Shown here: one piece after another, positions 36,310-44,300 of the stretch
Layout of the letters: each line of letters begins with the position of its first letter
Position numbering within the stretch: position 1 is the first letter of the stretch
Origin: Aneurinibacillus soli
Lineage (GTDB): Bacteria > Bacillota > Bacilli > Aneurinibacillales > Aneurinibacillaceae
NCBI RefSeq assembly: GCF_002355375.1
Contig: NZ_AP017312.1
Location: 1,877,001-1,941,000, forward strand
DNA length: 64,000 nt
Direction: 5' to 3'
The notes under the pieces: generated by a model
The model's database searches: none
What the model saw: the letters and a program-made list of their open reading frames with translations, nothing else
Told to the model about the DNA's origin: nothing
Made by a program: the position numbers and the translations under genes

Positions 36310-36611
36310 CATTTAATAATCTTTCAGATTGGTATGTTAAGGGAAATATACTAGAACTTCGCATACCATGGATGCTGATCGGTCTTACAGACCCGAGTAG
36401 GAAAATGGCATGGGGGAATTTGTATACATACAACAAAATCCAACCGATTCCTTCTCCGGGTATTTCAATTATGCCGGTACTGAATCAAAGCGATGCCCAG
36501 CCGAACCTGTTGTTCTATACATGGAAGAATTGGGATCAGCCTAATTATTATGAACGGAAAAAGAAGAGCTATTTTATTCTGCAGAATGAAATGAAGAAAT
36601 ATAAGGAGTAA
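36303..36611 (+). pseudogene. C-terminal remnant of a larger protein
   Basis: Reading back from the 79-residue frame (36372-36611), the same frame stays open to about 36303 and gives NNLSDWYVKGNILELRIPWMLIGLTDPS, without an initiation site. The segment ELRIPWMLIGLTDPSR is the kind of motif found at the C-terminus of some large uncharacterised Bacillales proteins (memory, not a search). The N-terminal part is missing and a terminator of another gene stands at its left edge, so it is a 5'-truncated remnant. A terminator hairpin follows at 36662. Confidence 0.55.
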
Positions 36612-36661
36612 TGATTTAGCAAAATAAATAAACGTTTACAAGCCCAGTATTTATAGGATAA

Positions 36662-36697
36662 AAAGTGTTAAGAGATAGAAATCTTAGCACTTTTTTT
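36662..36697 (+). terminator. Terminator following the gene remnant
   Basis: Stem AGTGTTAAGA/TCTTAGCACT (one G-T pair) followed by seven T. Confidence 0.8.
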
Positions 36698-36907
36698 ACT
36701 GGATAATCCATAATGTTTAGAAATTGTTGAGTGGGTACGTGTATACTTAGTAGTGATTAGGTAATAGGTATATTTTCATCGTTAAGGAGATGGTACTAAA
36801 AAAGGTTACAAAATACAGGTGAAATCAATTTATATACAAGTCTAAAGATTTATATTAAACGAGTATGAATTTTCGTAGCTTCTAGTCATAAGGAAGGTGT
36901 ACCTACT

Positions 36908-37087
36908 TTGTTTATTCTGGTTTTGACATTGCTTCGTGACATTCTATTCTTCTCTATTCTTATTACATTGCTTATTGCGATAAAAATAGGAGTTACCTTG
37001 AGAAAAGAGAGAAAAAAGAAACAAGAGCAGTTAAAAAGATATGCTCAACAATTACTACAAACTAACCCGTCTGTAGACGGTAAATAA
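36908..37087 (+). CDS. Small single-pass membrane protein (59 residues)
   Basis: TTG start with AAGGAAGGTG eight bases upstream. The protein has a hydrophobic N-terminal helix (FILVLTLLRDILFFSILITLL) followed by a basic, coiled tail (LRKERKKKQEQLKRYAQQLL). The gene ends 24 bp before the LysM protein and is likely in one transcript with it. Function unknown. Confidence 0.65.
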   Translation: MFILVLTLLRDILFFSILITLLIAIKIGVTLRKERKKKQEQLKRYAQQLLQTNPSVDGK

Positions 37088-37111
37088 AAAAGAAAGAAGA
37101 GATCGATTCAA

Positions 37112-37618
37112 ATGAAAAAATGGATTACACTCGCACTAACTCTGTTAATTATGCCGACATTGTTCATACTTTCTAGTCAGCGTGTTTCAGCCGACGAACT
37201 TGATGTTACGGTTACATATAAAGTACAAAAGGGCGATAGTTTATATAAAATAGCGAAAAAAACGAATAATACCGTTGCGATTCTGATGAAGGCAAACAAA
37301 TTGTCCTCTGATAAATTAGTCGTGGGTCAAGTGCTTGAGGCACCTATTAAAAGTAAAGAAGTATTTGCAAATCTAACAGGAATGAATTATGAAGAAATGG
37401 TAGCTGTAAATGCAGAAAAGACAAGCAAATTATCAATTGCTGATATGTCGAAACAACAAGATAAAGCCGTTATATACCAAGTCAAACAAGGGGATACAAT
37501 TGATTCTATTTCCAGGAAATTAAAGGTAAATATACAAAATGTAATAGAGGCTAATCCGGAAATAAAAGACCCTAACTTTATTTTTATTGGACAAAAAGTG
37601 CGAGTTCCACAAAATTAA
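37112..37618 (+). CDS. Secreted protein with two LysM domains
   Basis: 168 residues. A signal peptide (residues 1-27, cleavage near SADEL) precedes LysM 1 (YKVQKGDSLYKIAKKTNNTV...VGQVLEAP) and LysM 2 (YQVKQGDTIDSISRKLKVN...IGQKVRVP). LysM binds N-acetylglucosamine in peptidoglycan. No catalytic domain follows, so it may be an adaptor or a spore-coat/cortex binding protein. Same orientation as the small membrane protein upstream. Confidence 0.9.
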   Translation: MKKWITLALTLLIMPTLFILSSQRVSADELDVTVTYKVQKGDSLYKIAKKTNNTVAILMKANKLSSDKLVVGQVLEAPIKSKEVFANLTGMNYEEMVAVNAEKTSKLSIADMSKQQDKAVIYQVKQGDTIDSISRKLKVNIQNVIEANPEIKDPNFIFIGQKVRVPQN

Positions 37619-37660
37619 TCAGAAAATGATCAGCTAGAAAGGTAAAAAGAGGTATGATAA

Positions 37661-37698
37661 AGAGCATCTGCTGGATAATTTGGCAGGTGCTTTTTTTG
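37661..37698 (+). terminator. Terminator of the LysM gene
   Basis: Stem GCATCTGC/GCAGGTGC (one mismatch-type pair) and seven T. Confidence 0.75.
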
Positions 37699-37750
37699 TC
37701 TATATGGTTTATCGAACGAAAAGAGTGATTGATGGGAAAGTAAAAAATAG

Positions 37751-37810
37751 TTGACAAAAAATCTTTTCAGGTTGATACTATAACTATTCCTAACATACCC
37801 CTATGGGTAA
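37751..37810 (+). promoter_or_regulatory. Promoter with CsoR/CstR-type operator for tauE-like gene
   Basis: TTGACA (37751) and GATACT (37774, 17-bp spacer) form the promoter. Downstream, 37795-37810 reads ATACCCCTATGGGTAA, a near-palindrome with the TACCC...GGGTA arms that CsoR-family repressors (CsoR for Cu(I), CstR for persulfide) recognise. Placement around the start of transcription fits repression. Confidence 0.75.
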
Positions 37811-37830
37811 TTAGAAAGAGAGGTGTACAC

Positions 37831-38616
37831 ATGACAGTCAGTCTTGCTATTACCTTGTTCTTGATCGGGTTTATCGGCTCGTTTCTTTCCGGCATGTTGG
37901 GAATTGGCGGGGCTATCATTAATTATCCGATGCTGCTTTTCTTACCTGCTATGCTAGGGGTAGCAGACTATTCGGCGCATGAGGTTTCCGGAATGATTGC
38001 CATTCAAGTGTTTTTTGCAAGCTTGAGCGGCGTACTGGCGCTTCGCAAAGAAAATGTGATGAACGATCGCTTGATTGTCTACATGGGAACATCGATTATT
38101 GTCGGCAGTCTAGCTGGAGGATATGGTGGACGGTATTTATCGGAAGAGCTTGTAAACATGATTTATGCTATTCTGGCAACGATTGCTGCTATTATGATGT
38201 TTATCCCGCGTAAAGGGAACGATGATAATCATGGAACGGAAAGGATAGAGTTTAATCGTGTAATCGCGGTGATTTCTGCTGTTATTGTCGGGATTTCTTC
38301 AGGGGTTGTCGGAGCAGGTGGCGCTTTTATCTTGGTGCCGATTATGCTGACGGTTTTACGGATTCCGGCTCGTATCACCATTGCCTCTTCGTTGGCCATT
38401 ACCTTTATTTCATCCATCGGGTCAAGTGTTGGAAAGCTAATGGCAGGGCATATCTTGTTCTGGCCAACAGTTGTTATTGTACTAGCTAGTGTTCTTGCCG
38501 CACCTTTGGGAACAAAGGTAAGCAAACGAATGAATGCAAAGGCGCTGCAGCTCATCCTTGCCATTCTAATCGTCGGAACCGCAATGAAAATCTGGATAGA
38601 TTTGTTTAGTAAATAA
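37831..38616 (+). CDS. TauE/SafE family sulfite/sulfur-anion exporter
   Basis: A 261-residue membrane protein with about eight helices. It has the repeated family motif, first FIGSFLSGMLGIGGAIINYP and then GISSGVVGAGGAFILVPIML. Members export or import sulfite, sulfoacetate, thiosulfate and related anions. The CsoR/CstR-type operator upstream links it to persulfide or copper stress; in staphylococci CstR controls a tauE gene in a sulfide-detoxification operon (established). Here no cstA, cstB or regulator gene is adjacent. Confidence 0.9.
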   Translation: MTVSLAITLFLIGFIGSFLSGMLGIGGAIINYPMLLFLPAMLGVADYSAHEVSGMIAIQVFFASLSGVLALRKENVMNDRLIVYMGTSIIVGSLAGGYGGRYLSEELVNMIYAILATIAAIMMFIPRKGNDDNHGTERIEFNRVIAVISAVIVGISSGVVGAGGAFILVPIMLTVLRIPARITIASSLAITFISSIGSSVGKLMAGHILFWPTVVIVLASVLAAPLGTKVSKRMNAKALQLILAILIVGTAMKIWIDLFSK

Positions 38617-38652
38617 AAAACGGGAAAACAGCGATGTCTTCCCGTTTTTTTT
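38617..38652. terminator. Terminator between tauE-like and OYE genes
   Basis: Stem AAAACGGGAA/TTCCCGTTTT with long T run, between convergent genes. Confidence 0.85.
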
Positions 38653-38688
38653 TTGTTCATTTCATACATAAGGATACGGTGCGTTGCA

Positions 38689-39750
38689 TTAACGTAAGGT
38701 TACGAGATGCTGTTTGGCGTCATATGTGACAAGGGGTTCATCATGGTGAATCCGATGTAGAAAATCAGGATTTGCGATAAGTGGACGACCGAACGCAGCT
38801 ACGTCAATCGTGCCTTCCTCTATTGCCTTTTCTGCAGTTTCTGCATCCAAACTACCTACCCCGACAATGATGCCCTTCCAATGTTTGCGTACGAGTTGGT
38901 GCAGTGTTTTGTTGTCTGCGATTACTTGTGTAAAATTCATCGTTGAAGGATGAATCATCGTTACGCCGACTTCGTGAAAGGCTGCAATAAATGTTTGAAT
39001 CGCAGCTTCTGGGTCTTCCCACATGTAGTCCGGGTTATCCATTTTTAACGCGGAGAAACGGATAAGTGTGCGGTCTGCTCCGATGGCGTCGATGACGGCA
39101 CGCAGCACTTCTTTCATAAAGGTAAGGCGCCCGGCAAGGTCTCCACCGTATTTGTCAGTCCGATGATTCGAGACATCGGAATTAAATTGGTCGATGAGAT
39201 AGCCGTGTGCCCCATGGATTTCTACACCGTCAAAGCCTGCTTCGATCGCATTTTTCGCAGCCTGTGCATATTGGGCAATTACTTCCTGAATGTCGCCCGT
39301 GGTCATTTCTTCTGGGACATCATACGGTTTGCGGAAACGTGGTACGACTCCTTCAGCTTGAATCGCGGACGGAGCTTGCGGTGGAAGACCACCGGCCAGT
39401 TCATGGTGAGTAACGCGGCCTACATGCCAGATTTGCGCAATAATGGTGCCGCCTTCGCCGTGGACAGCTTCGGTCACTTTTTTCCAGGCTTCGATTTGCG
39501 CGGGAGAATATATACCAGGAACGCCAGGATTTCCTTTCCCGCGTGGACTGATGACGACCCCTTCGGTAATGATCAGGCCGATCCCATCTGCTGCTCGTTT
39601 GCGATAATACTCTACGACATCCTCGCCGACTACTCCGGTTTGATCATCAGCAAAGCAGCGCGTCATCGGGGCCATCGCTGTGCGGGTTTTTAGATTCCAG
39701 GCACCGATTGTGACAGGTTCAAATAATTTGTCATATGTTTTGTTCGTCAT
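38689..39750 (-). CDS. Old yellow enzyme family FMN-dependent alkene reductase
   Basis: A 353-residue TIM-barrel flavoprotein. Family signs are LFEPVTIGAWNLKTRTAMAPMTR at the start, the GLIITEGVVISPRGKGNPG loop, AQIWHVGRV (His of the substrate pair region), FDGVEIHGAHGYLIDQFN (with the conserved His/Asn pair region) and FGRPLIANPDF (phosphate site). It is NemA/OYE1-like and should reduce activated C=C or nitro groups with NAD(P)H. Its start overlaps the stop of the Rrf2 gene by four bases (ATGA), so translation is coupled and the two make an operon for electrophile or nitrosative stress. Confidence 0.93.
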   Translation of the reverse strand: MTNKTYDKLFEPVTIGAWNLKTRTAMAPMTRCFADDQTGVVGEDVVEYYRKRAADGIGLIITEGVVISPRGKGNPGVPGIYSPAQIEAWKKVTEAVHGEGGTIIAQIWHVGRVTHHELAGGLPPQAPSAIQAEGVVPRFRKPYDVPEEMTTGDIQEVIAQYAQAAKNAIEAGFDGVEIHGAHGYLIDQFNSDVSNHRTDKYGGDLAGRLTFMKEVLRAVIDAIGADRTLIRFSALKMDNPDYMWEDPEAAIQTFIAAFHEVGVTMIHPSTMNFTQVIADNKTLHQLVRKHWKGIIVGVGSLDAETAEKAIEEGTIDVAAFGRPLIANPDFLHRIHHDEPLVTYDAKQHLVTLR

Positions 39751-40250
39751 TGTGCAGTCCCTCCATTTATTTGTTCATGTATCCACGTTTCAAGTGCGAG
39801 GAGTTTATGCTGTGGATACGTGTTTGTCACTTTTTCCTGCAGGCTGGCCAGCGTTTCGGCTTTTAGTACGTCTGTCCAGGCGTTTTCTGCGTCTTTCATC
39901 AGTATCTCAAGGGCGCATGATTCGTGGGAAGAACAGGTCTTTTCATCTGCGAACAGATGGGAGGATACACCTTGATTCAGATACAACGATTGGCAGCCCT
40001 CCACAGCGACATAGATGTCGTACACGGTAACATCTTCCGGTTGTTTTGCGAGAGAAAATCCGCCGCGAATGCCGGGTGTAGAGTGTACGAGTCCAGCATG
40101 AACTAATTTTTGCATTAATTTTTTTAGGTAGGAAGGGGAAACACCAAGTCGTTCGCTAAGCGGTTCTGCCGGAAGGCTTGTGCGCTTCGGAAGACGAACG
40201 AGAATGAGCAGCGTGTAGACTGCTTGTTCCATTCCTGTTTTCATCCGCAT
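39747..40250 (-). CDS. Rrf2-family transcriptional regulator
   Basis: A 167-residue Rrf2 protein with an N-terminal winged helix (LSERLGVSPSYLKKLMQKLVHAGLV, then GIRGGFSLAKQPEDVTVYDIY). Cys86, Cys106 and Cys112 stand in the region where IscR/NsrR bind an Fe-S cluster; spacing C-x19-C-x5-C is not the classic one, so thiol or electrophile sensing is equally possible. AGGTGA lies seven bases before the ATG. A perfect 17-nt dyad (40282-40298) overlaps the promoter, suggesting autoregulation together with the reductase gene. Confidence 0.9.
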   Translation of the reverse strand: MRMKTGMEQAVYTLLILVRLPKRTSLPAEPLSERLGVSPSYLKKLMQKLVHAGLVHSTPGIRGGFSLAKQPEDVTVYDIYVAVEGCQSLYLNQGVSSHLFADEKTCSSHESCALEILMKDAENAWTDVLKAETLASLQEKVTNTYPQHKLLALETWIHEQINGGTAQ

Positions 40251-40281
40251 TTTTTGTTCACCTATTCAAAACGTAATATTC

Positions 40282-40298
40282 AGGATAAACATTATCCT
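40282..40298 (-). promoter_or_regulatory. Dyad operator upstream of Rrf2-OYE operon
   Basis: Perfect inverted repeat AGGATAA-ACA-TTATCCT, 32 bp before the Rrf2 start codon. Probably the Rrf2 autoregulation site. Confidence 0.6.
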
Positions 40299-40342
40299 TA
40301 AAAGTGATGATAAATTAAGAAAAGAAAAAAAGCAAGTCTCCG

Positions 40343-40852
40343 GTGGGGGAGATCGGAAGTTTATTTAGCGAACAAAAGATTCAAATGCATTTTGCCACGC
40401 ATACTTCTATAGAACCTGTTTGGTTGACTGAAAATATGGTTTTGCTTGGCGAGATTCCCAGGTATTTTGACTTTGAAGGAAAAGAAGCTATTGGAACCGT
40501 TGAGAGAAATGGAGAAGAGTCCGATGATTTCGTAATCGATGATACTGCCTTAGCGTACCGCTCACCTAACGGATTAGTGATTATAGTGGGCTGTGCTCAT
40601 TCAGGGATTTGTAATATTGTAGAGTATGCAAAGCAGGTGTGCGGAGATGAGCGGATTATAGATATTATCGGAGGGTTTCACCTTCAGAATCCGTCCAAAG
40701 AACAGATGGAGCAAACTGTGGAATACATGAAAGGATTGCGCTTGCCTATCATGCATCCGTGCCATTGTACAGACTTTTCGTCTAAAGTAGCATTGTCTAG
40801 GGCAGCTTCTGTTCAGGAAGTGGGGGTAGGGCTACGGCTTCAATATGAGTAA
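40343..40852 (+). pseudogene. 5'-truncated MBL-fold metallohydrolase
   Basis: About 169 codons encode only the C-terminal part of a metallo-beta-lactamase-fold protein of the methanopterin-synthase-like type: GEIPRYFDFEG, FVIDDTALAYRSPNGLVIIVGCAHSGICNIVEYAK, IIGGFHLQNPS and IMHPCHCTD. The N-terminal HxHxDH zinc motif is absent, as are roughly the first 100 residues. The only initiation codon is a GTG without a ribosome site. It is most likely a non-functional remnant. It retains its own terminator. Confidence 0.75.
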
Positions 40853-40858
40853 ATGACC

Positions 40859-40908
40859 GAGGCTGTCCCAAAAACCAGAACATGGCGGGTGGGACAGCCT
40901 CTTCTTTT
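40859..40908 (+). terminator. Terminator of the MBL-fold remnant
   Basis: Perfect 12-bp stem GAGGCTGTCCCA/TGGGACAGCCTC followed by a T-rich tail. Confidence 0.82.
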
Positions 40909-40979
40909 GTAGAATCGACAACGTATGGTGGTGAGGGAGTGGGAGAAGGGAAGAACCGTTCGCTATGCTGAAGTTTTTA

Positions 40980-42170
40980 TCAAATCGGCTGCATTACCTG
41001 CATAAATCTTCCCATCCGCTCCAGCGCCTTCTCCAAATCGACGAGCGAGGTTGCATATGAGCAGCGAATAAAGCCCTGTCCGCCTGATCCGAATACATGT
41101 CCCGGTACGACCGCCACCTTCGCTTCCTCCAGCAGCCGAAGAGCAAACTGCTCAGATGACATGCCAGTAGAAGTAATTGAAGGGAAGGCATAGAAAGCCC
41201 CCTCAGGCTCGTGACAGGTCAGCCCGATTGCATTCAAGCCGGCTACAAACAGCTTGCGGCGTTCATTGTAGCTCGCCATCATCTCATCCTTGGCAGCCAA
41301 GCCATGACGCAATGATTCGAGCGCGGCGATCTGGGCAATGGTAGGGGCGCACATGGCCGTGTACTGATGGATTTTCAGCATGCCGGCTATCAACTCGCGC
41401 GGGCCGCACGCATAGCCTACCCGCCAGCCTGTCATCGCGAACGCTTTGGAAAAGCCGCTGATGACAATCGTACGCTCCTTCATGCCCGGCAAGGAGGCGA
41501 TACTGACATGCTTTCTCCCATAAGTCAGCTCGGCATAAACTTCATCCGAAATGACCACCAAATTATGTTTGATAATGAGTTCTGCAATCGGCAGCCAATC
41601 CTGCTCCGTCATAACTGTTCCAGTTGGATTACACGGATAATTGATCATTAAAGCCTTTGAATGAGGCGTAATTGCCGCTTGCAGCGCTTGCGGGGTCAGC
41701 TTGAACTGCTCCTCTGCCGTAGCCGCCACCTCCACAATTTTACCGCCATGCAGATGGGTAATTGGTTCATAGGCAATATAGCTTGGTGCCGGAATCAGCA
41801 CCTCGTCACCCGGATTGATTACTGCCCGCAGCGCCAGGTCGACGGCTTCACTGCTCCCCACCGTCACGATAATTTCCTGCTCGGGGTCATAGGAAAGCGC
41901 GAAGCTATCGGAAAAATAAGCCGAAAGCTCCTCCCGCAGCTCCATCAAGCCGGCATTCGAAGTATATTTCGTCTGCCCTTCATGCAATGCCTGAATGCAA
42001 GCTTCACGTACCTTTTCCGGTGTAACGAAATCAGGCTCTCCGACCCCAAGGGCGATTGTATCTCCGCCTGCTGCATTCAGATCAAAAAAAGCGCGAATTC
42101 CCGATGGCCGAATATCCCGTACACGCGAGGATAAAAACTGCCCTGTACCCTCTTCACTAAACATTTTCAT
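40980..42170 (-). CDS. Class I/II pyridoxal-phosphate aminotransferase (PatA-like)
   Basis: A 396-residue fold-type I aminotransferase. The PLP lysine is in ISGFSKAFAMTGWRVGYACG; other sites are VGSSEAVDLALRAV, INYPCNPTGTVM and VISDEVYAELTYG, and the C-terminal substrate Arg (FIRCSYATS). The overall pattern matches PatA/aspartate aminotransferases of Bacillales. It is the second gene after a MocR-type regulator (28-bp gap), which suggests that the regulator responds to its substrate or product. GAGGTG lies before the ATG. Confidence 0.92.
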   Translation of the reverse strand: MKMFSEEGTGQFLSSRVRDIRPSGIRAFFDLNAAGGDTIALGVGEPDFVTPEKVREACIQALHEGQTKYTSNAGLMELREELSAYFSDSFALSYDPEQEIIVTVGSSEAVDLALRAVINPGDEVLIPAPSYIAYEPITHLHGGKIVEVAATAEEQFKLTPQALQAAITPHSKALMINYPCNPTGTVMTEQDWLPIAELIIKHNLVVISDEVYAELTYGRKHVSIASLPGMKERTIVISGFSKAFAMTGWRVGYACGPRELIAGMLKIHQYTAMCAPTIAQIAALESLRHGLAAKDEMMASYNERRKLFVAGLNAIGLTCHEPEGAFYAFPSITSTGMSSEQFALRLLEEAKVAVVPGHVFGSGGQGFIRCSYATSLVDLEKALERMGRFMQVMQPI

Positions 42171-42198
42171 TATTACACCTCATTTTTCTTAAAAATCG

Positions 42199-43683
42199 TT
42201 ATGCCTTAAGAAAGCTACGCGCCTGTTTGCCGATTATTTGAATACCCCGTTCGATATTTTCATCCGTTACTCGTGAAAAACCAAGCCGCAATGTATTCGT
42301 CCCTTCGCCTTCTTGAATAAAAAACTTGTCTCCCGGTGTAAAAATAACGCCCTGTTCTGTGCAAGCTTCTAGCAGCTGGCGTGTATGTACGCCTGTCGGG
42401 AAGGTGAGGAACAAATGCAAGCCCCCATCGCCAGACAGCTGCGCCTCAGGAAGATGTGCTTCACAGCATGCCTTTGTCAGCTCATATTTGCGCTTATACT
42501 CTGTACGTGCTTTTTTTACATACTTATCGAAATTTCCGTTAAGTAAATATTGGTATAAAATCGATTGATCGATTGTTGATGTATGAATGGTGCGTGCACG
42601 CTTAATGCTTTCCAGAGTGTCGATCAGTGCTCGGTCTCCAAGCACCCAGCCTACTCGCAAGCCAGGGAACAGCACCTTGGAGAAGCTGCCAATATAGATG
42701 ACTCCGTTCCCTTGCCCTGCTGTCGCTATTAAGGGCGCAATATGCGCTCCCGAGTAGCGCAGCTCCTCATTGAATCCATCCTCGATCACCGGAATCTGAT
42801 AGCGCATCATTAATTTCATAACGGCGCTGCGCTTTGCCGACGACATGACGATGCCTGTCGGATTGTGATAGGAAGGAGTCAAATAGGCCAGATCGAAGCT
42901 ATTGGTCTGCAGTACGGCCTCTAGCCGCTCCACATCAATACCGTCACGCTCCATCGGAATGCCGGTAATCTCAAATCCTTGCAGCTTCAAATTTTTAATC
43001 GCTGTATGATGGGTCGGATTTTCACAAATTGCCGCTCCGCGACGTGCGGAAGGGCGCAATGCCGACAGCACAATGTCAAAGCCTTCTGTAAACCCGCTTG
43101 TAATCAGCATATCCTTGCCGCTTATATCGACGCCCTTATTCTCCATATAACGCATCAGGTAATCGACCAGCGGCTTGTAGCCCTTGGCATAGCCGTAGTT
43201 GAGCAGCACCTGCCCTTCGATTGCCATCCGGTCCATAAAGGCTCGCCTTACATCCCCCATATCAAACAGTTGCTCATCCGGAGCGATGCTTGTGAACGAG
43301 ATGGTTCCTTTTTTGGCACGAATGCCCTGCTTCATCATATCCAGCTCTACAGCCGATACAGCATACTCGTTCATTCTTGCCTTCCAATCGATCTGCCAGG
43401 TGGCAGAGCCGTCAGCTCCTCCGTTATCTGCAGTCGACTGGCCCACCATGGCGGCCACATAGCTGCCCTTTCCGGGAATTGCATACGTAAATCCGTCATC
43501 CTTCAGGCCTTCATAGGCTGCAATGACTGTATTGCGGCTTACTTTAAGCAGACCGCTCATTTCTCGTGTGGAGGGCAGCTTCTGATCCGCCTGAAGCGCC
43601 CCTTTTATAATTAAACGATTGACGTATTCTTTCACTTGTATCGCGACCGGACGGTCACTGACAAGCTTGAAATCCTGGAACAT
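42199..43683 (-). CDS. MocR/GabR-type GntR regulator with aminotransferase domain
   Basis: A 494-residue fusion: an N-terminal GntR winged helix (IIKGALQADQKLPSTREMSGLL, then VSRNTVIAAYEGLKDDGF) and a class I aminotransferase domain carrying the PLP-binding Lys in YIGSFSKVLFPGLRVGW. MocR proteins use PLP as an effector and often activate an adjacent gene for vitamin B6, GABA or amino-acid metabolism. The aminotransferase gene directly downstream is the likely target. No pdxST genes are near. Confidence 0.93.
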   Translation of the reverse strand: MFQDFKLVSDRPVAIQVKEYVNRLIIKGALQADQKLPSTREMSGLLKVSRNTVIAAYEGLKDDGFTYAIPGKGSYVAAMVGQSTADNGGADGSATWQIDWKARMNEYAVSAVELDMMKQGIRAKKGTISFTSIAPDEQLFDMGDVRRAFMDRMAIEGQVLLNYGYAKGYKPLVDYLMRYMENKGVDISGKDMLITSGFTEGFDIVLSALRPSARRGAAICENPTHHTAIKNLKLQGFEITGIPMERDGIDVERLEAVLQTNSFDLAYLTPSYHNPTGIVMSSAKRSAVMKLMMRYQIPVIEDGFNEELRYSGAHIAPLIATAGQGNGVIYIGSFSKVLFPGLRVGWVLGDRALIDTLESIKRARTIHTSTIDQSILYQYLLNGNFDKYVKKARTEYKRKYELTKACCEAHLPEAQLSGDGGLHLFLTFPTGVHTRQLLEACTEQGVIFTPGDKFFIQEGEGTNTLRLGFSRVTDENIERGIQIIGKQARSFLKA

Positions 43684-43730
43684 CCTTCATCGCCCCCCTC
43701 TATAATGATGGCATGGAAGACGAGAGAAAA

Positions 43731-43773
43731 AAAGAACCACCGCACTGGATTTTTCATCCTTCGGTGGTTCTTT
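43731..43773 (-). terminator. Terminator on minus strand near MarR-like remnant
   Basis: Perfect 12-bp stem AAAGAACCACCG/CGGTGGTTCTTT; the seven-A run at its left makes a T tail only on the minus strand. Confidence 0.75.
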
Positions 43774-43834
43774 CGCATAATGCCAACAATTTTTGACGTT
43801 CTTGTTCGGGGAGGGAGGCTGCGATTTTAGCCAT
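43754..43834 (-). pseudogene. Short 3' remnant, MarR-like C-terminus
   Basis: A 26-codon frame reading AKIAASLPEQERQKLLALCERTTEG then stop. This looks like the last helix of a MarR-type regulator (LPEEER-LL pattern). It has no ribosome site, and its stop lies inside a terminator hairpin that reads on the same strand. It is probably the last piece of a deleted regulator gene. Low certainty because it is so short. Confidence 0.35.
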
Positions 43835-43904
43835 GCTGCTTGAGTTTGTTTTAATTGTCAATAGTTTAAAGGGGGTGAACAGGACAATCAGTAGAGAAAA
43901 CCTG

Positions 43905-43934
43905 TTGACAATTATGTTCATGCCCCTTTATAAT
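43905..43934 (+). promoter_or_regulatory. Sigma-A promoter for the T-box leader
   Basis: TTGACA at 43905 and TATAAT at 43929 with an 18-bp spacer. A mirror-image TTGACA lies at 43856-43861 on the minus strand, in a perfect 10-bp inverted repeat (TAATTGTCAA with TTGACAATTA). Confidence 0.8.
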
Positions 43935-43940
43935 TCAACG

Positions 43941-44226
43941 TATTCAAAAAACGTACCTGTTACAGGTGTATATAGAGCGCTGAAAGGAATACAGTAGTGC
44001 CTAGAATTTTCGTCTCAGAGAGCTGATGGTCGGTGCGAATCAGTACATACCTAGGCATGAATTACACTCCCCGAGCTTCTTTTTCGTAGTAAAGATTTGG
44101 TCTTTATGAAGGGAAAGACGGCAACATAAGCCGTTATCAAAATAAAAGTGGTGAGCACTTGCTCGCAACTAGGGTGGTACCGCGATGTTTATTCGTCCCT
44201 ACTGGTTTTCCAGTAGGGATTTTTTG
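43941..44226 (+). promoter_or_regulatory. T-box riboswitch, probably tyrosine-responsive
   Basis: The leader has the invariant T-box AGGGTGGTACCGCG at 44171-44184 and a terminator TCCCTACTGG/CCAGTAGGGA with T run at 44196-44225. Stem I contains the AGAGAGCTGATGGTCGGTGCGAATCAG apical part in two segments and an outer helix GCCTAG/CTAGGC. The 3' side of the specifier loop reads ATGAATTACACTCC; TAC at 44063-44065 (Tyr) is the codon that fits the downstream gene, with TTA (Leu) in the same place as an alternative. Uncharged tRNA would stabilise the antiterminator and turn on phenylalanine hydroxylase. Confidence 0.9.
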
Positions 44227-44300
44227 CGTTTATAAAATAACCAATGGATACAAGCATTATGCTCCCTGGGCTTCTTAATGCAGAAAGGAAGGAATCTAGT

